A DNA stretch of 64,000 nt, from NCBI GenBank assembly GCA_015227615.1, contig JAALGZ010000001.1, positions 186,001-250,000 on the forward strand, given 5' to 3'. Below are positions 21,894 through 33,481 of this stretch, in pieces. Source of the DNA: Labyrinthula sp. Ha. Its lineage: Eukaryota > Sar > Bigyra > Labyrinthulida > Labyrinthulaceae. A model generated the notes under the pieces. The model did no database searches, had not been told where the DNA came from, and worked only from the letters and a program-made list of their open reading frames with translations. The position numbers and the translations under genes were made by a program. Position 1 is the first letter of the stretch. Each line of letters opens with the position of its first letter.

Positions 21894-23051
21894 CTATTGC
21901 ACATTTACATTAACAAGGCCATTCAAATATTCCTCCATATTCACATACTTACTCTTATTCTCTTCTCCATATCCATCTCCCACTGCCCTTAATTTCTCAA
22001 ACAAATGACAAAGGTCGTCAACAAAATCCTGAATGATTAAGTTGTTGCTACATATGTTTTCCCAATCTTCTTCTGAAATAATCTCTTTATGTGCATCCAT
22101 TCCAACAAGAAGAATAAAACCACCTTGCTTACTCATTTCTTTCACAAAGCTGTCCAAATGATTATTCAACATATCTCTTACTTCAAGCGCAACTTCTCGA
22201 AAACACTCAGATCTTAAAAATTGAGAGTTGCCATTACTTTCTTTCGCTTCCTCAAAAGCTTTCCAAACATTTCTTCTTTTTTCACCGTAGACAGTAATTT
22301 CAAATGGAGCATCTTTTGATAAATATTTCTTGAGCAAGTATTCAGCTTTAGTAATGGAAACAAATCTGCTTGAAAACACTTCCTGCATGTCCATGTAAAA
22401 ATCAAAATGTTCCTTCGTATGCTTAGAAGCAAAAAATTCACCCAACATAGTTTCTCCCTCGAATAGCTTAAGAATATTATCTAGGTTCTCGGACACTAGA
22501 ATGGATAGAAAATTATTTAATTCATCTCGAGAAACTTCGAGATCTCGGTTTTGATCGAGAAGAGAATACACAAAAGAAGATTTTGACGAAGAGTTTGTGT
22601 ACTCTTTAAAGAATTTTGAGAAATAAAGCTCTACAATTTTCTTGGATATTTTATTATGTTTATCCGAAAGTTGATGTTTTACCAGATGAGTCAGTAAATC
22701 TGCATCATTTTGATTCAGCTCAGATCCATAAGGTGGTGAAAAAGTTCCAGCTAGATCTCTGAGTTGAATAACTTCATTGGTGTGAAAAAGATCATTTGTT
22801 AGTCTTTTTGACAATATATCACTTTCACCTTGATTCAACTTCTGTGCGTATTTGATATTCTTAATCTTTCTTTGTCTTTCTTCCTCATTTCGGAATTTCT
22901 TCTTCGCATGCTGAACAAAGGGCTTATCAACTTTTTCCTGTAATTTATATGGTTTAACTTCCTGTTCTAACTTCAATTTCTTTGTTTTCCTATACTTTCT
23001 TCGATTTGATTGATTTGAAACAAAGGGAAGACACTTTGTAAATACTTTCAT
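21894..23051 (-). CDS. EF-hand plus RGS-like domain protein (385 aa)
   Basis: The N-terminal 70 residues are strongly basic and probably disordered. A canonical EF-hand calcium loop, DQNRDLEVSRDE, lies at residues 166-177, with D, N, D, E and E at coordinating positions. Residues about 191-310 follow the RGS pattern: LGEFFASKHTKEHFDFYMDMQEV (the FL..EF.EEN..FW...E equivalent), the YLSKDAPFEI helix junction (family: FLSPDAPKEIN), and FREVALEVRDMLNNHLDSFVKEM. RGS domains accelerate GTP hydrolysis by G-alpha subunits, so a calcium-sensitive regulator of heterotrimeric G-protein signalling is a reasonable inference. Single exon, stop TAG. The RGS call rests on pattern matching and should be confirmed by profile search. 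Confidence 0.65.
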   Translation of the reverse strand: MKVFTKCLPFVSNQSNRRKYRKTKKLKLEQEVKPYKLQEKVDKPFVQHAKKKFRNEEERQRKIKNIKYAQKLNQGESDILSKRLTNDLFHTNEVIQLRDLAGTFSPPYGSELNQNDADLLTHLVKHQLSDKHNKISKKIVELYFSKFFKEYTNSSSKSSFVYSLLDQNRDLEVSRDELNNFLSILVSENLDNILKLFEGETMLGEFFASKHTKEHFDFYMDMQEVFSSRFVSITKAEYLLKKYLSKDAPFEITVYGEKRRNVWKAFEEAKESNGNSQFLRSECFREVALEVRDMLNNHLDSFVKEMSKQGGFILLVGMDAHKEIISEEDWENICSNNLIIQDFVDDLCHLFEKLRAVGDGYGEENKSKYVNMEEYLNGLVNVNVQ

Positions 23052-26000
23052 GATTTCTGTCTGATTTACACTAATGATTTAAATTGAGTGGGTTGTTGCA
23101 AGACGCATGGATTTAGGGACTAGTTTCGGGAGATCGTTGCATTTTGTTCATTATATCAAATGGACGCATGAAAGAGAATGTTTTATGAAGTCAATGGGGT
23201 AATCCATATATGGGACAAAGAAACAAACATAGTGCACTAGTTTTTCAAAAGAAAGTAACAGCTTGTAACAAATAAGTTTTAAACAAAAACTTGTTTTTTT
23301 AGAAAGCTTTTTGTATACTTGTTACATAGGAATAGAAACACATGGGGTTTAGAGCATACTACCATGAAAAAGCAAATTACGTTTTTTGGTTTTTACTTGT
23401 AAATCATAATATATGGTGTCCTTTTAAGCATTGAACAACTAGTCACTTTCATGACAAAATATTCACCTTAAGTAAAATATAGGAAATTCTTTGACTGAAG
23501 TAAAACAAAGCCTTTACCGAGATCCACCACGTCAAATGGCCCCCATCCAAGAACACTTTGTTTGCCCACTAATACCTTTTGTCCACGAGAGCTCAACACA
23601 TCAGTATTGTTGAGAGTACCTCCTAATTATGATTCGATACTAGTGTTAAGTGATAAAGATTGGAGTTTTTCAATTTTCTTTTTCAGGTTGGACACTGACA
23701 TAAAACAAATTCAAGCTCCAGGTTTGAGCAGTCTTCCATTAATTCCTGGAAATAGCAAGAGGGGGTAATCCTTGTATCTGTACAATTATTAATTAAGAAA
23801 TCTGAGTTAATTTGTTCTCCAGAGATCAAATATGCTGACAATAGGACTATATTTTGATTAAAGAGCTAGTACCTAATGATTTCCTGTTTAGCACCCCAAA
23901 TAAGAGTAATTTATTTTCGAAATGAGATTTTCACAACTCATTTGGGAAGTATTCCAATTTGAATTTTCGGGATGTATTTTATTTTATGGTTCTAAATACA
24001 TCTCATTGAAGAAGGCGATTAAAGCATGAGCTCCCGCCCATGCCAGAAAGAAAACCTTCAACCAAATAGAAAACTGGAAACAATAAGGTTTTGTGTGAAA
24101 TGGAATTGTTTATTTAATTGAATGGTATTCTGTTGCTCAAATTAGAATTATAGTGGTGACTAGTTCATATGAAGGTAGTACTGGTTTCAAAAGAAATAAT
24201 GGTACGTAGTTAATTTGCTCGCGTTTCTTTAGGCTAAAGAAGTTTAGTTTAAAGAAGAGAGGTAATAAAACTTATAGCTTCTTTAGTTTTCACTGAAGAG
24301 GAAGTGGTCTTTTGAATCCATGTCTTGGTTATGCTTAGCTTTGTTTGTACGAAATCTAATGATGCAAAGTAAACCTCCATTTGTCTACGAAAGGGCTGAG
24401 AAGTTGTTCTTAAACTTAAAGTTGAAGATTCGTTTTTATTCATGTAATATATCAGTTTCCAGTTACCTGAATACAATTTTCTCTTCCATTCACTAAGCAA
24501 GACCCGAAAAAAATATTTTTAATAGATAATTGTATTTTGTGCTGTATATGATCTCATGGAGAAAAAATTTCATAGCTTCATCTAACTCAATATGCGTCGA
24601 ATGATATTAGAGTTTCATCTATTTAGTTCAATTGTACAACTCTGTTAGCACTCGCTGAACATTCTCACAATAACAATTAGGTTACTAATGTTTTCTTAGA
24701 GCATCCGTTTATATTTTATATATATTTGCTATTGAAGAATTTGCAGGTTAGATTAGCTTAAACACCTCATTCTACATGGATAGAGTGGTCAATCCAGATG
24801 CCTTTGAGCACGAGTCTGACCCTTTGGCCATGTCGACTGACCCTCACACTGCAATTATGTTGGCAAAGGAGAATTAACTTGTATCATACTGCACAAGTGT
24901 TGTTCTTAGCAAACTATTCCCAAAACTCTTCTATCACATCATAGTTATTCTTGGATGAATTTAAAACAGTTTCAATGTTTTCTAACACTACGGAAAATCT
25001 TAAATCCTACCTTGATGAAAGAATTTACATTGTTTAAGATGAACAAAAGTGATCAATAGACGATATTTAAGACTCTTGAAGAAAAGGCAAAATAATATTA
25101 ATATCTAGATATAATAGACATATGTTTGAAACATTCGCGGGGTTAGCTGGTAGATAATTGGTGCCATAGTGGCTATGTACAGATTATCCAAACAAGCTAG
25201 AAAATAATGTAAAGTTGTTGTCGAGAACTCTAGCTTAGACTTTTATTTGAGAAGTTCCGTGAGTTGATACCAGTCAATACTAAAGTTACATGAACACCAC
25301 AAAACATTTCGGCTCTCAAGGAATCTTGGGTAAACGCAAAGAGAAAGGGCATAGAAAATTTTCGACTTTTGAGAGTAGTATTACGTTGCTTCGGAGATGG
25401 AACTTTATATTTCTTGAGCACTAAGTTTCACCTGTTTTGTTTGTAGCTTTATGATTTCCCTTCCCATCTCAACCACCCGTCTTTGACATTGCTCGCTTTT
25501 ACGGTTTATAAAAAACTTCTCAACTTAACGTCATTTATTAATTACTGAGTTTAGAGCAAAATCCATATTTTGAAACCTAATAGGTTTTTCTAACTGGAGA
25601 ACCCCCCATTTTCTCGTGAAATACATTATTAACAACAAACCTTGTCCAGGTGTTTCTTATCTTACTGAAGATACCTAGCAGCAGGAAAGCCCCTGCAATT
25701 TTCCGAGTTCTGTGCTATTTACTTAATTGCGTCTAGACTTTAACTGATATGCTTCAAACTAGCCAAGGATGAGATAAATTACAAGAGATTATACTACATT
25801 CACCAAGTTGTTACAAATAGCGCAATAAGGTCCTAGTGACAAATAACAATTCATATCTGATAGTTAATAAACTCCCAATATATTTGAAATAAACACAATA
25901 AATGTAAACCCCGTTATTCAAAAAGCTTCTTGTTTAGTACTAACGATTTGAAGTTTCCACAGAGAGATTTTTAGCACAAATTCTTTTATGCTGATACCAG

Positions 26001-27943
26001 TGATAGCAGTAAGAAGAAGTAATACGAACTGAAAAAAGGTTCCGCAATTTCACCACCGTAAATTCTTCCTCTTAGAAATAACTACTTCTAGGACTCGGTT
26101 TTCATTTATTCATAATTTATCAATAAGACATTTCCCCAGATTTTTCTTATTAATTGATTCTGATAATGCCCAAACCATTTTGATTGATCATTGATAATCA
26201 GTTTAAGGCTGCATCACAAGGCCCTGGACCAAATGGCTAAAGAGCAAATATTTCACTTGACACTATAGGAAAATCTTAAAAATACGGGGATGTAGCCTTA
26301 TTGGATTGTATTAGCGGAGTATTCTCGGGCCAGTTGGCCTTCTTATGTGGATTCTCATACGATGCATAAATAAAATATTTGTTCTTAAGCCACTTAACCC
26401 AGAGCCATATGGCCTAATTTATTATTGATGATCAATTGATGACCTAAATAAAACCAAAATCATTTGATAAAAATCAACTTCCAAATTCTTTTATTGATAA
26501 TCAGAGTCAAAATGAATATAAAATAATTATTGATAATTTTTATCAAAACCGAGCCCTAATTACTCGTGAAAGGGGCAAATAAAAACATGTGTGAAATACT
26601 AGAGCTATACTAGGTAAAATTGCTGGTACCTGGGCATGTGAAGTTAAACAAGTTCGCATATTCGAAAAGAAGGTGATCCTGGCATACGGACTATTTGCTT
26701 GAGAAGTGGGGAACAAACCTGAAGGGATAGCTGATTATCAAACTCCTTCACTATTTAGAAACGTTGAGCTTATTATTCCTAATTTTCATTCAAATAATTC
26801 CTGGAGACATATTAACACAACTTTTTAAGTGTAAATGAGCTCCAGTGTACACTAAGGATAAACTGTGACAAGGGAAATATAACTCAAGTACAATTGGTAG
26901 AGTCATTAGTTCATTAGGTTTCACATAAATAAATGAAATAAATAGTCTTAAATTAAGTGCATCAATCAAGAGCAATCGCCACATGTCAAGCTCGTTTTTC
27001 AATCGGACTCTATCAATTTGATCCTGGGTGTAACAACAAAGATTATATTTCTTTAAATCCAACAAAACCTTTTCACATCCCAGAACTTTGAGATAAATCT
27101 AAATTTCTTCTCATTTTGTTGTTTCGAAGAAGAGGCTTCTCACAATTCATAGATTTTCTTAGAATTTTTTGCTAACAAAATTGAGATTAAACTCGGCTGC
27201 CAATACGGGAAATCAAGAAATAAGTTGTGTTTCATGATTTCAATGTGAAGACTATATTTATCCTAATCTAATCAGTTTTCAAGGTTAAAAGAATATATTC
27301 TCTTAAAATTTTATTTAGATAAAAATCCCACTAACTTTAAAAGTGTTTACAATATGCTCCATGTTAGATTGACATGAGAAAAGTTTAGTTGCCTCCTCAA
27401 ATATCCAATTTAATAAGCACAAACATAATATTTTCTAATTTAAATTTAAATAAAATTTTAAATTTTGGAATTGATAAAGAAATGAAAAAAACTATAAATC
27501 TCATAATATACGAAGAAATCTTTTGAACACTGGATTAGTGGAAGACTGAAGCTTTGTTAGAGCTCAAGAAAGGGTTTCAAGAAAACTTAAAGCTGCTGTA
27601 TCAATTTAAGTTAAAATGGTTTTGAAATTTATGAGGATTTTGTTTTAATACAGAATTATATATAAATAATGTCAAATTACAAATAAAAAATAAAAGGCTC
27701 TTGTTTTGTAGAATCCTTTTAGAGGTTTACTTGACCAGATTTTCTTTCATCGAGTCTGTCACCTGAATAAAGATTATAATTTAAGGCTTAAAACTTTCGC
27801 TTTAAGAATTTATATTGAAAAATATTAAAAAAAGTTCGATTTTTGTTAATATTTTCTAATTCTTGTAGTTAATTGTTTTCTTCGACTTTAGAGTTTAGTT
27901 GTTTTCAGAAGAAGTATTCCAACAGTGGTGCATTACCCCATGT
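23052..27943. other. Gene desert, about 4.9 kb, containing one MITE-like repeat
   Basis: AT-rich sequence with only short motif-free open frames. The one recognisable item is the inverted-repeat element at 26091-26556. The stretch from about 27410 to 27890 is especially AT-rich and leads into the threonyl-tRNA synthetase gene. Confidence 0.6.
26091..26556. mobile_element. MITE-like repeat, copy 1 (466 bp, TA-flanked)
   Basis: The ends are inverted repeats: the left end reads GGACTCGGTTTT and the right end, on the opposite strand, GGGCTCGGTTTT. A TA lies immediately outside each end, consistent with a TA target duplication as made by Tc1/mariner-type transposases. The interior has several TTGATAATCAA-type palindromes. 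A second copy at 38626-39101 is nearly identical over long internal blocks, for example ACGGGGATGTAGCC and CTCATACGATGCATAA. There is no coding capacity, so it is a non-autonomous element. Superfamily assignment is an inference. Confidence 0.85.
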
Positions 27944-30479
27944 ATGAGAATCTTTCTCAAATCTAAATTGAACCAACAAATTCCCAGATATTTCTTCCAA
28001 TCACTTCTAAACCCCAAAAGACAAATGTCATCTGATCAAAAACTTGCAGCTGCTCAAGCTACTATTTCCAAGCTTGAATCTGAGCTATCACTTCTAAGGG
28101 AACAGCTATCACTACAGGCTACAAAAACTACCGAAACAAGTGAATTAAAACGCGCTCAGCAAAGATTAACAAAAAGCGCAGGAAAAGAAATAGAAAATCT
28201 TGAAGGAAGAATTGGAATGCCTTTTGAGTTTACAGAGAATCCTGATTTTTTGCAGCCAAGAATAAGTTTTTTTGAAGAATTGTACGCTCGAAAGCAAAAG
28301 GAAATCGAGGAGAAAGAAAAACTTGCTATTTCAATTACTCTTCCAGATGGTTCAATTCACGCATATATATTTTTTTTCTTTTATGTTTAGACTGGAAATT
28401 CTTGGGAAACATCACCTTTTTCTCTTCTACAAACTCTCGATCCAGAAAAAAAGATCATACCAAATGCAATTGTTGCTAAAGTGAAGTATACAAAACGATT
28501 TTCCGATGAAGAAAAAATATCTTCTGGGCAAGATGAACTTGAAGAAGCTTTTCAAAACCAAAATGATGGAGAACTTTGGGATCTAAAGAGACCTTTAGAA
28601 GGAGATTGTTTTCTCGAAATTCTCGACTTTAACTCATCTGAAGCACGAATGGTTTTTTGGCATTCTAGTGCACATTTACTCGGAGAATGTCTTGAATGTA
28701 AATTAGGTTCTCATCTCACGGTTGGACCTCCAATTCAATCTGGATTTTACTACGACTCGTACATTGGGGAAAATGGACTTGACGACTCAAAAATTAAACA
28801 GATTACGAAAACTGCCCAAAAAATGAGCAAACAGAAACAAGAATTCCAACGGTTAGTTTTGACGAAGGATGAGGCTCTGGAAATGTTTAAGTATAATCCA
28901 TACAAGACATCTATAATAAGAAACAAAGTTAAGGATGGATCTTTGACTTCTGTTTATCGAAATGGACCCTTTGTTGATTTATGTATGGGGCCGCATATTA
29001 TGCATACTGGAATGATTAAGGCTATTGAAGTTACACAAGCAACATCAGCATATTGGTTGGGTCAAGAAGGAAACGATAAACTACAAAGAGTATATGGAGT
29101 TTCTTTTCCTGATAAAGGAATGTTGAAAAATTATAAGGAAATGAAAAAAAGAGCAGCACTTAATGATCACAGAAAGAAAGGTGTTGAACTAGATTTATTC
29201 TTTTTTCACCAAATGAGTCCTGGTTCATGTTTTTGGAGTGCAGCTGGAGCAAAGATTTACAATAAACTAGTTCGATTTATACAAGATGAAGAGCGATTAG
29301 GTGGTTATCAAGAGGTTATTACGTAGATTCTTATCATTTTTTTTATTTTTTAGGCCAAACGTCTATTCATCTGAACTCTGGAAGATTTCCGGGCATTGGG
29401 AACACTATAAAGATAACATGTTTACATTTACAGATGGAGAGCACAAGAGTAATATATATGGGTTAAAGCCTATGAATTGTCCTGGACATTGTTTAATTTT
29501 TGATAACCGAGTTCGATCGTACCGGGATTTACCCATCCGAATGGCTGATTTTGGTGTTTTACACCGTAATGAAGCCTCAGGAGCTCTCTCAGGGTTGACT
29601 AGGGTTCGAAGGTTTCAGCAAGACGATGGTCATATTTTTTGCAGAGAGGATCAAGTTGCTGATGAAGTTCTTCAAGTGTTGAAGTTAATAAAAAAAGTCT
29701 ATGATATCTTTGGGTTGAAAATGAAAGTGAAGAGATCTACAAGACCTGCGAAAGCAGTCGGATTGAAAAAAGAGGATGGAAGCGTTGATGAAGATGGTGT
29801 CAAACTTTGGGATACAGCAGAAGCAGCCTTAGCAGTGGCTTTAGATAACTTTGTGGGAAAAGGAAACTGGAGTGATAAAATTGGAGATGGTGCATTTTAC
29901 GGTCCGAAAATTGACATCCAAATTACAGATGTTATGGAACGAGAACATCAATGTGCTACAGTACAGTTGGATTTTCAGCTGCCTAGGAGGTTTGGATTGA
30001 AATATAAAGGAAAGGATACAGATGCTGGAGAAGGGAACTATGAAACCCCGGTAATTATTCATCGAGCAATTTTAGGATCTTTGGAAAGAATGATCGCCAT
30101 TTTGACAGAGCATTTTGCTGCAAAATGGCCTTTCTGGATGTCTCCAAGGCAGATTATGATCATACCCGTTGCACAAAGTTATTTTGATTATGCCCAAGAA
30201 TTAAAACAAACTTTTTTTGCAGCTGGATTTGAAGTGGATGTTGACTTATCCACAAAGACTTTGAATAAGAAAATCCTGCTTGCACAGAAGGAGCAATATA
30301 ATTTTATGCTAGTAGTTGGTGAAAAAGAGTTTGAGGGTAAATCTGTTAATATCAGAACAAGGAGGAATAATAGATTGGGAGAAATGCCTGTTGACGAGGC
30401 CCTGAGTTTGTTCAAGAAGTACTGTGATGAGAGGCTTCTGGACGAAATTGTTGATCCTATTAAACCCAAAGAAAAATAG
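27944..30479 (+). CDS. Threonyl-tRNA synthetase, three exons
   Basis: Class II synthetase charging tRNA-Thr. The introns are 28361-28390 (30 nt, GC-AG) and 29323-29353 (31 nt, GT-AG). The product is 824 aa from the first ATG, or 797 aa from a second in-frame ATG at 28025. Domain order is normal: a coiled-coil N-terminus, TGS domain (SITLPDGSIH|TGNSWETSP across intron 1), editing/SAD domain with HSSAHLLGE, then the catalytic core with LKPMNCPGHC, FGVLHRNE.SGALSGLTRVRRFQQDD.H, FYGPKID, HRAILGSLERMI, and the anticodon-binding C-domain. The two ATGs flank a basic, hydroxylated leader (MRIFLKSKLNQQIPRYFFQS) that looks like a mitochondrial presequence, suggesting cytosolic and mitochondrial forms from one gene. 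TTG upstream of the ATG is open but is not the likely start. Confidence 0.96.
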
Positions 30480-33400
30480 TCTTATAACTATCTTTTCTTT
30501 TTTTGTTTTTTTCTCTTCGCTTATTTTGCCATTAGTACATAAATTGGTCTAGAACACTAATTCCTAACAGAGCTTAGTCCTGAACCTAGATAGGTTATTT
30601 GAACCGGTTTTGGCATATTATATAGAGCATGAACATATATTTTTAGGTTTAGTCCTGAGTTCCTTTGACCTGAAATTTTCAAGAAAATTATGAACACAAA
30701 AGTATTCCGTAGTTAATGTAATAACTGAGTTATATATTCTCCGAAATGTTTTCGGTTATTACTTGTTGTGTGCAGTTAAATGCTAACTATTTTTTCTGAA
30801 TGTCGCACTGATAACCTTATGTTTGAGCAAATGATAAGGAATGTGCACAGTATTGTAAGTGCAAAAGAACTTTGCACATCCATGAACTGTTGTAAGAAAC
30901 TTGAAGCTTTGGTTAGTAGGTGTCCTCGAAGTGGAGTGCTTTATGATGACGTAAGACTAAGTTCAGTCGATTCAAAGCCGTAGTTACTAATATTAGGGAA
31001 TTAAATTTGAACATTGATTACAGAAATAAGTTATGGCTTTTTCGTTTTTTCACTTTTCAGAAGTCAATGTTCAAATAATACAATCTCATTGGAAAACAGG
31101 GAAACATGGATGTACTAGAGCCATTAAGGGCCTAGAGTTAAGATTTGGCAACCTGAATTCCAGCTATTCGTAACACTTTTACAGGTTTTTAATATAAGGC
31201 TTAATAAGAAGGGAAGGGTTCTCAAAAAAATAGTCCCATTAACTATGTACTAAAACTATGAATCTTGATGCATCTTCCGGAGATATCCAGGTTTTAAAAA
31301 TTCTCTATAGATTACTAATTCGTTGGCTATATCCCTTAGAAAACGAGTTAATTTCAAACATTGCTTCGCCCCCGGGTATTAAAAAAAGAAATTATCATTG
31401 GAGTATAAGGTGTTAAAAATTTAGAACCTTCTTAAAGGATTTCTCTCCTTAATACGTTTATTCTTTCTGGTGAATCACCTATGTACAGTTTCTCAACTAA
31501 AATCAAAAGGGGTACCAACAAGAGAATCCTTTAAGCCATAGCTAAGGGCCTAGAGATAGTAGGATTATGAATTATCTCTAGATTTTTTTTCTCAACAAAT
31601 ATTTTAGGACTTTGTTTCTTATCAAATGATTTTTCATCTTCTTTATCATCAATGGTTGCCCACAATCAGCACAGATAATTGATTAGCTAGCTATTCGTTT
31701 CATAAAGAAAACGAACCAAAGAAGTTTTCCGTTAAGGTTACAATGAATAACTTCCTAGCAGTATTTTTTGACCACAAAATCAACCTGGATTGCTTTATAT
31801 CAATAATATTGCTTAGAAAAGGGCTATATCAATTATATCTATGTTTCCCAACTTTTCTGTCCTATTTAACCTGATATTACATTTCAAGAAAGACTAGAAA
31901 CGCAAGAAAACGAGGGGAGTGAACTAACTGACCCAGTGTAACTGGCTCAGTTCACCTGTTCCATCTGAGGTATGGATCAAACCTAAATTTATCTTGAACT
32001 AATTATCCATAAACTATGTCTAAGATTCTTTATTTTATTTAATAAATTCAAAATATTTTATTTCTGTTACTGTAGCAAAGATAAGTTTCTACTTCTTAGT
32101 ATCTTTTTCGCTCCACGAATGATTGATTTTCCGAGCTTCTCACTAATATACCCCTTCTCTTTTCTTTTGCGGTTGAACACGTATGGGATAACTGCAAACA
32201 TTCGACTCTTTTATGTAGTTTCCACCAATTGAAACAATAAGATAAATAGCTATGCTAGCTCCTCTGTATATTTATAATAAGTTAGAATCTTACAGGAGCT
32301 CATGATATGGCAGTCATCCCCAGCCACTCCAACATATTGAAGCTGCTTAGAGAAATAATCTAGTTTTGAAAACCGATATCTCTATATCCGATTGATAATT
32401 TCAATATTATTTCAATCCTTTTCAAGGAAGAAAATTTGATGTTCATCGATATAAACGTATTGTTGGCATGTGGTTAGCTGTAGCATTAATATTTTCTTGA
32501 GAACTGACCAAAATCATATTGTTAGTGTATGATTTTCAATTTAACCTCCAGATTAAAAGTTTGGTTATCACTTATTTTTCATTGGAAATCTGTATCTGCA
32601 TATTGAATGTATAATTTATTAAATTTGTTACTTCATATACGAATCATTCGAAGTTACATCAGCATATTTCTTTTCGTATTTAACACAACCTGTCACTCTA
32701 TTCTTAACTTACTTACGATGTTGTAGTAGTAGTACTGACTAAATAAGTTTTACCTATTCCTATTCTAATAATTTGAAAGATTAGTGTAATGACATTTGAA
32801 CAGTCAAAGTCACATTATTGTTGAGTCCCACCTCTCCAACAAAGCCATATCTTGGAAACTTTGGCCAGTGAAGAAATAAGTTGAAGCTTTCTTCCAGTCG
32901 AAACTATGGAATCTGATATAAAAAAGTTTTTGTACTGATTTTAGCTGTGGAAAGAAAACAATTGGTCTTGCTGGTACTGGTAAAACAAAAGGTCTCACCC
33001 AGCTTAACCCTCTCTCTGTTTGTTAAAACATCTACTCGGGTGAAAATGAAAGCTTGACCAAATTATTGATGACTCTGCTCCCGACTACAGAAAAACTGAA
33101 AAATTATACATAACATAATATAAATTATTTTGAAAGCACTGGATATTTTTAACCAATGCTCTGAGAAAACAAACGAATCTGCGCCATCCATTCTCCAAGG
33201 CAGAAACTGGTCCAGCTGCTTATACGAAGGTTCGCAAACATATTTTTGATAATATAATCATGTTTGGATTTAATTTAAGGGATATAAATGATTTATTGTA
33301 AATCCAGCTCCAACATAAATCTTAATATTCACGCAGTTTACTTTTTTTTATTCTGAGAACCCCAACATTGCTCACAAACTTTGGTGGCCTTATAGCCATG

Positions 33401-33481
33401 TTTTACGGTAATTATTCAAATTTCGCATCATGGAATGTCCAAAAATGACAACGGTGGAAAATCAGGAAACAAAAAAGAACA
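30480..33481. other. Gene-poor stretch, about 3 kb
   Basis: No open frame above about 67 codons and no recognisable motif. The last 100 bp contain GGCCTTATAGCC at 33386-33397, about 85 bp upstream of the carrier gene. It resembles the GGCC-type motif found at two other gene starts. Confidence 0.6.

Noticed and set aside
27899-27943. Upstream TTG-initiated extension of threonyl-tRNA synthetase
   Set aside because: Non-ATG start; the first ATG at 27944 gives a sensible leader and no family similarity lies upstream.
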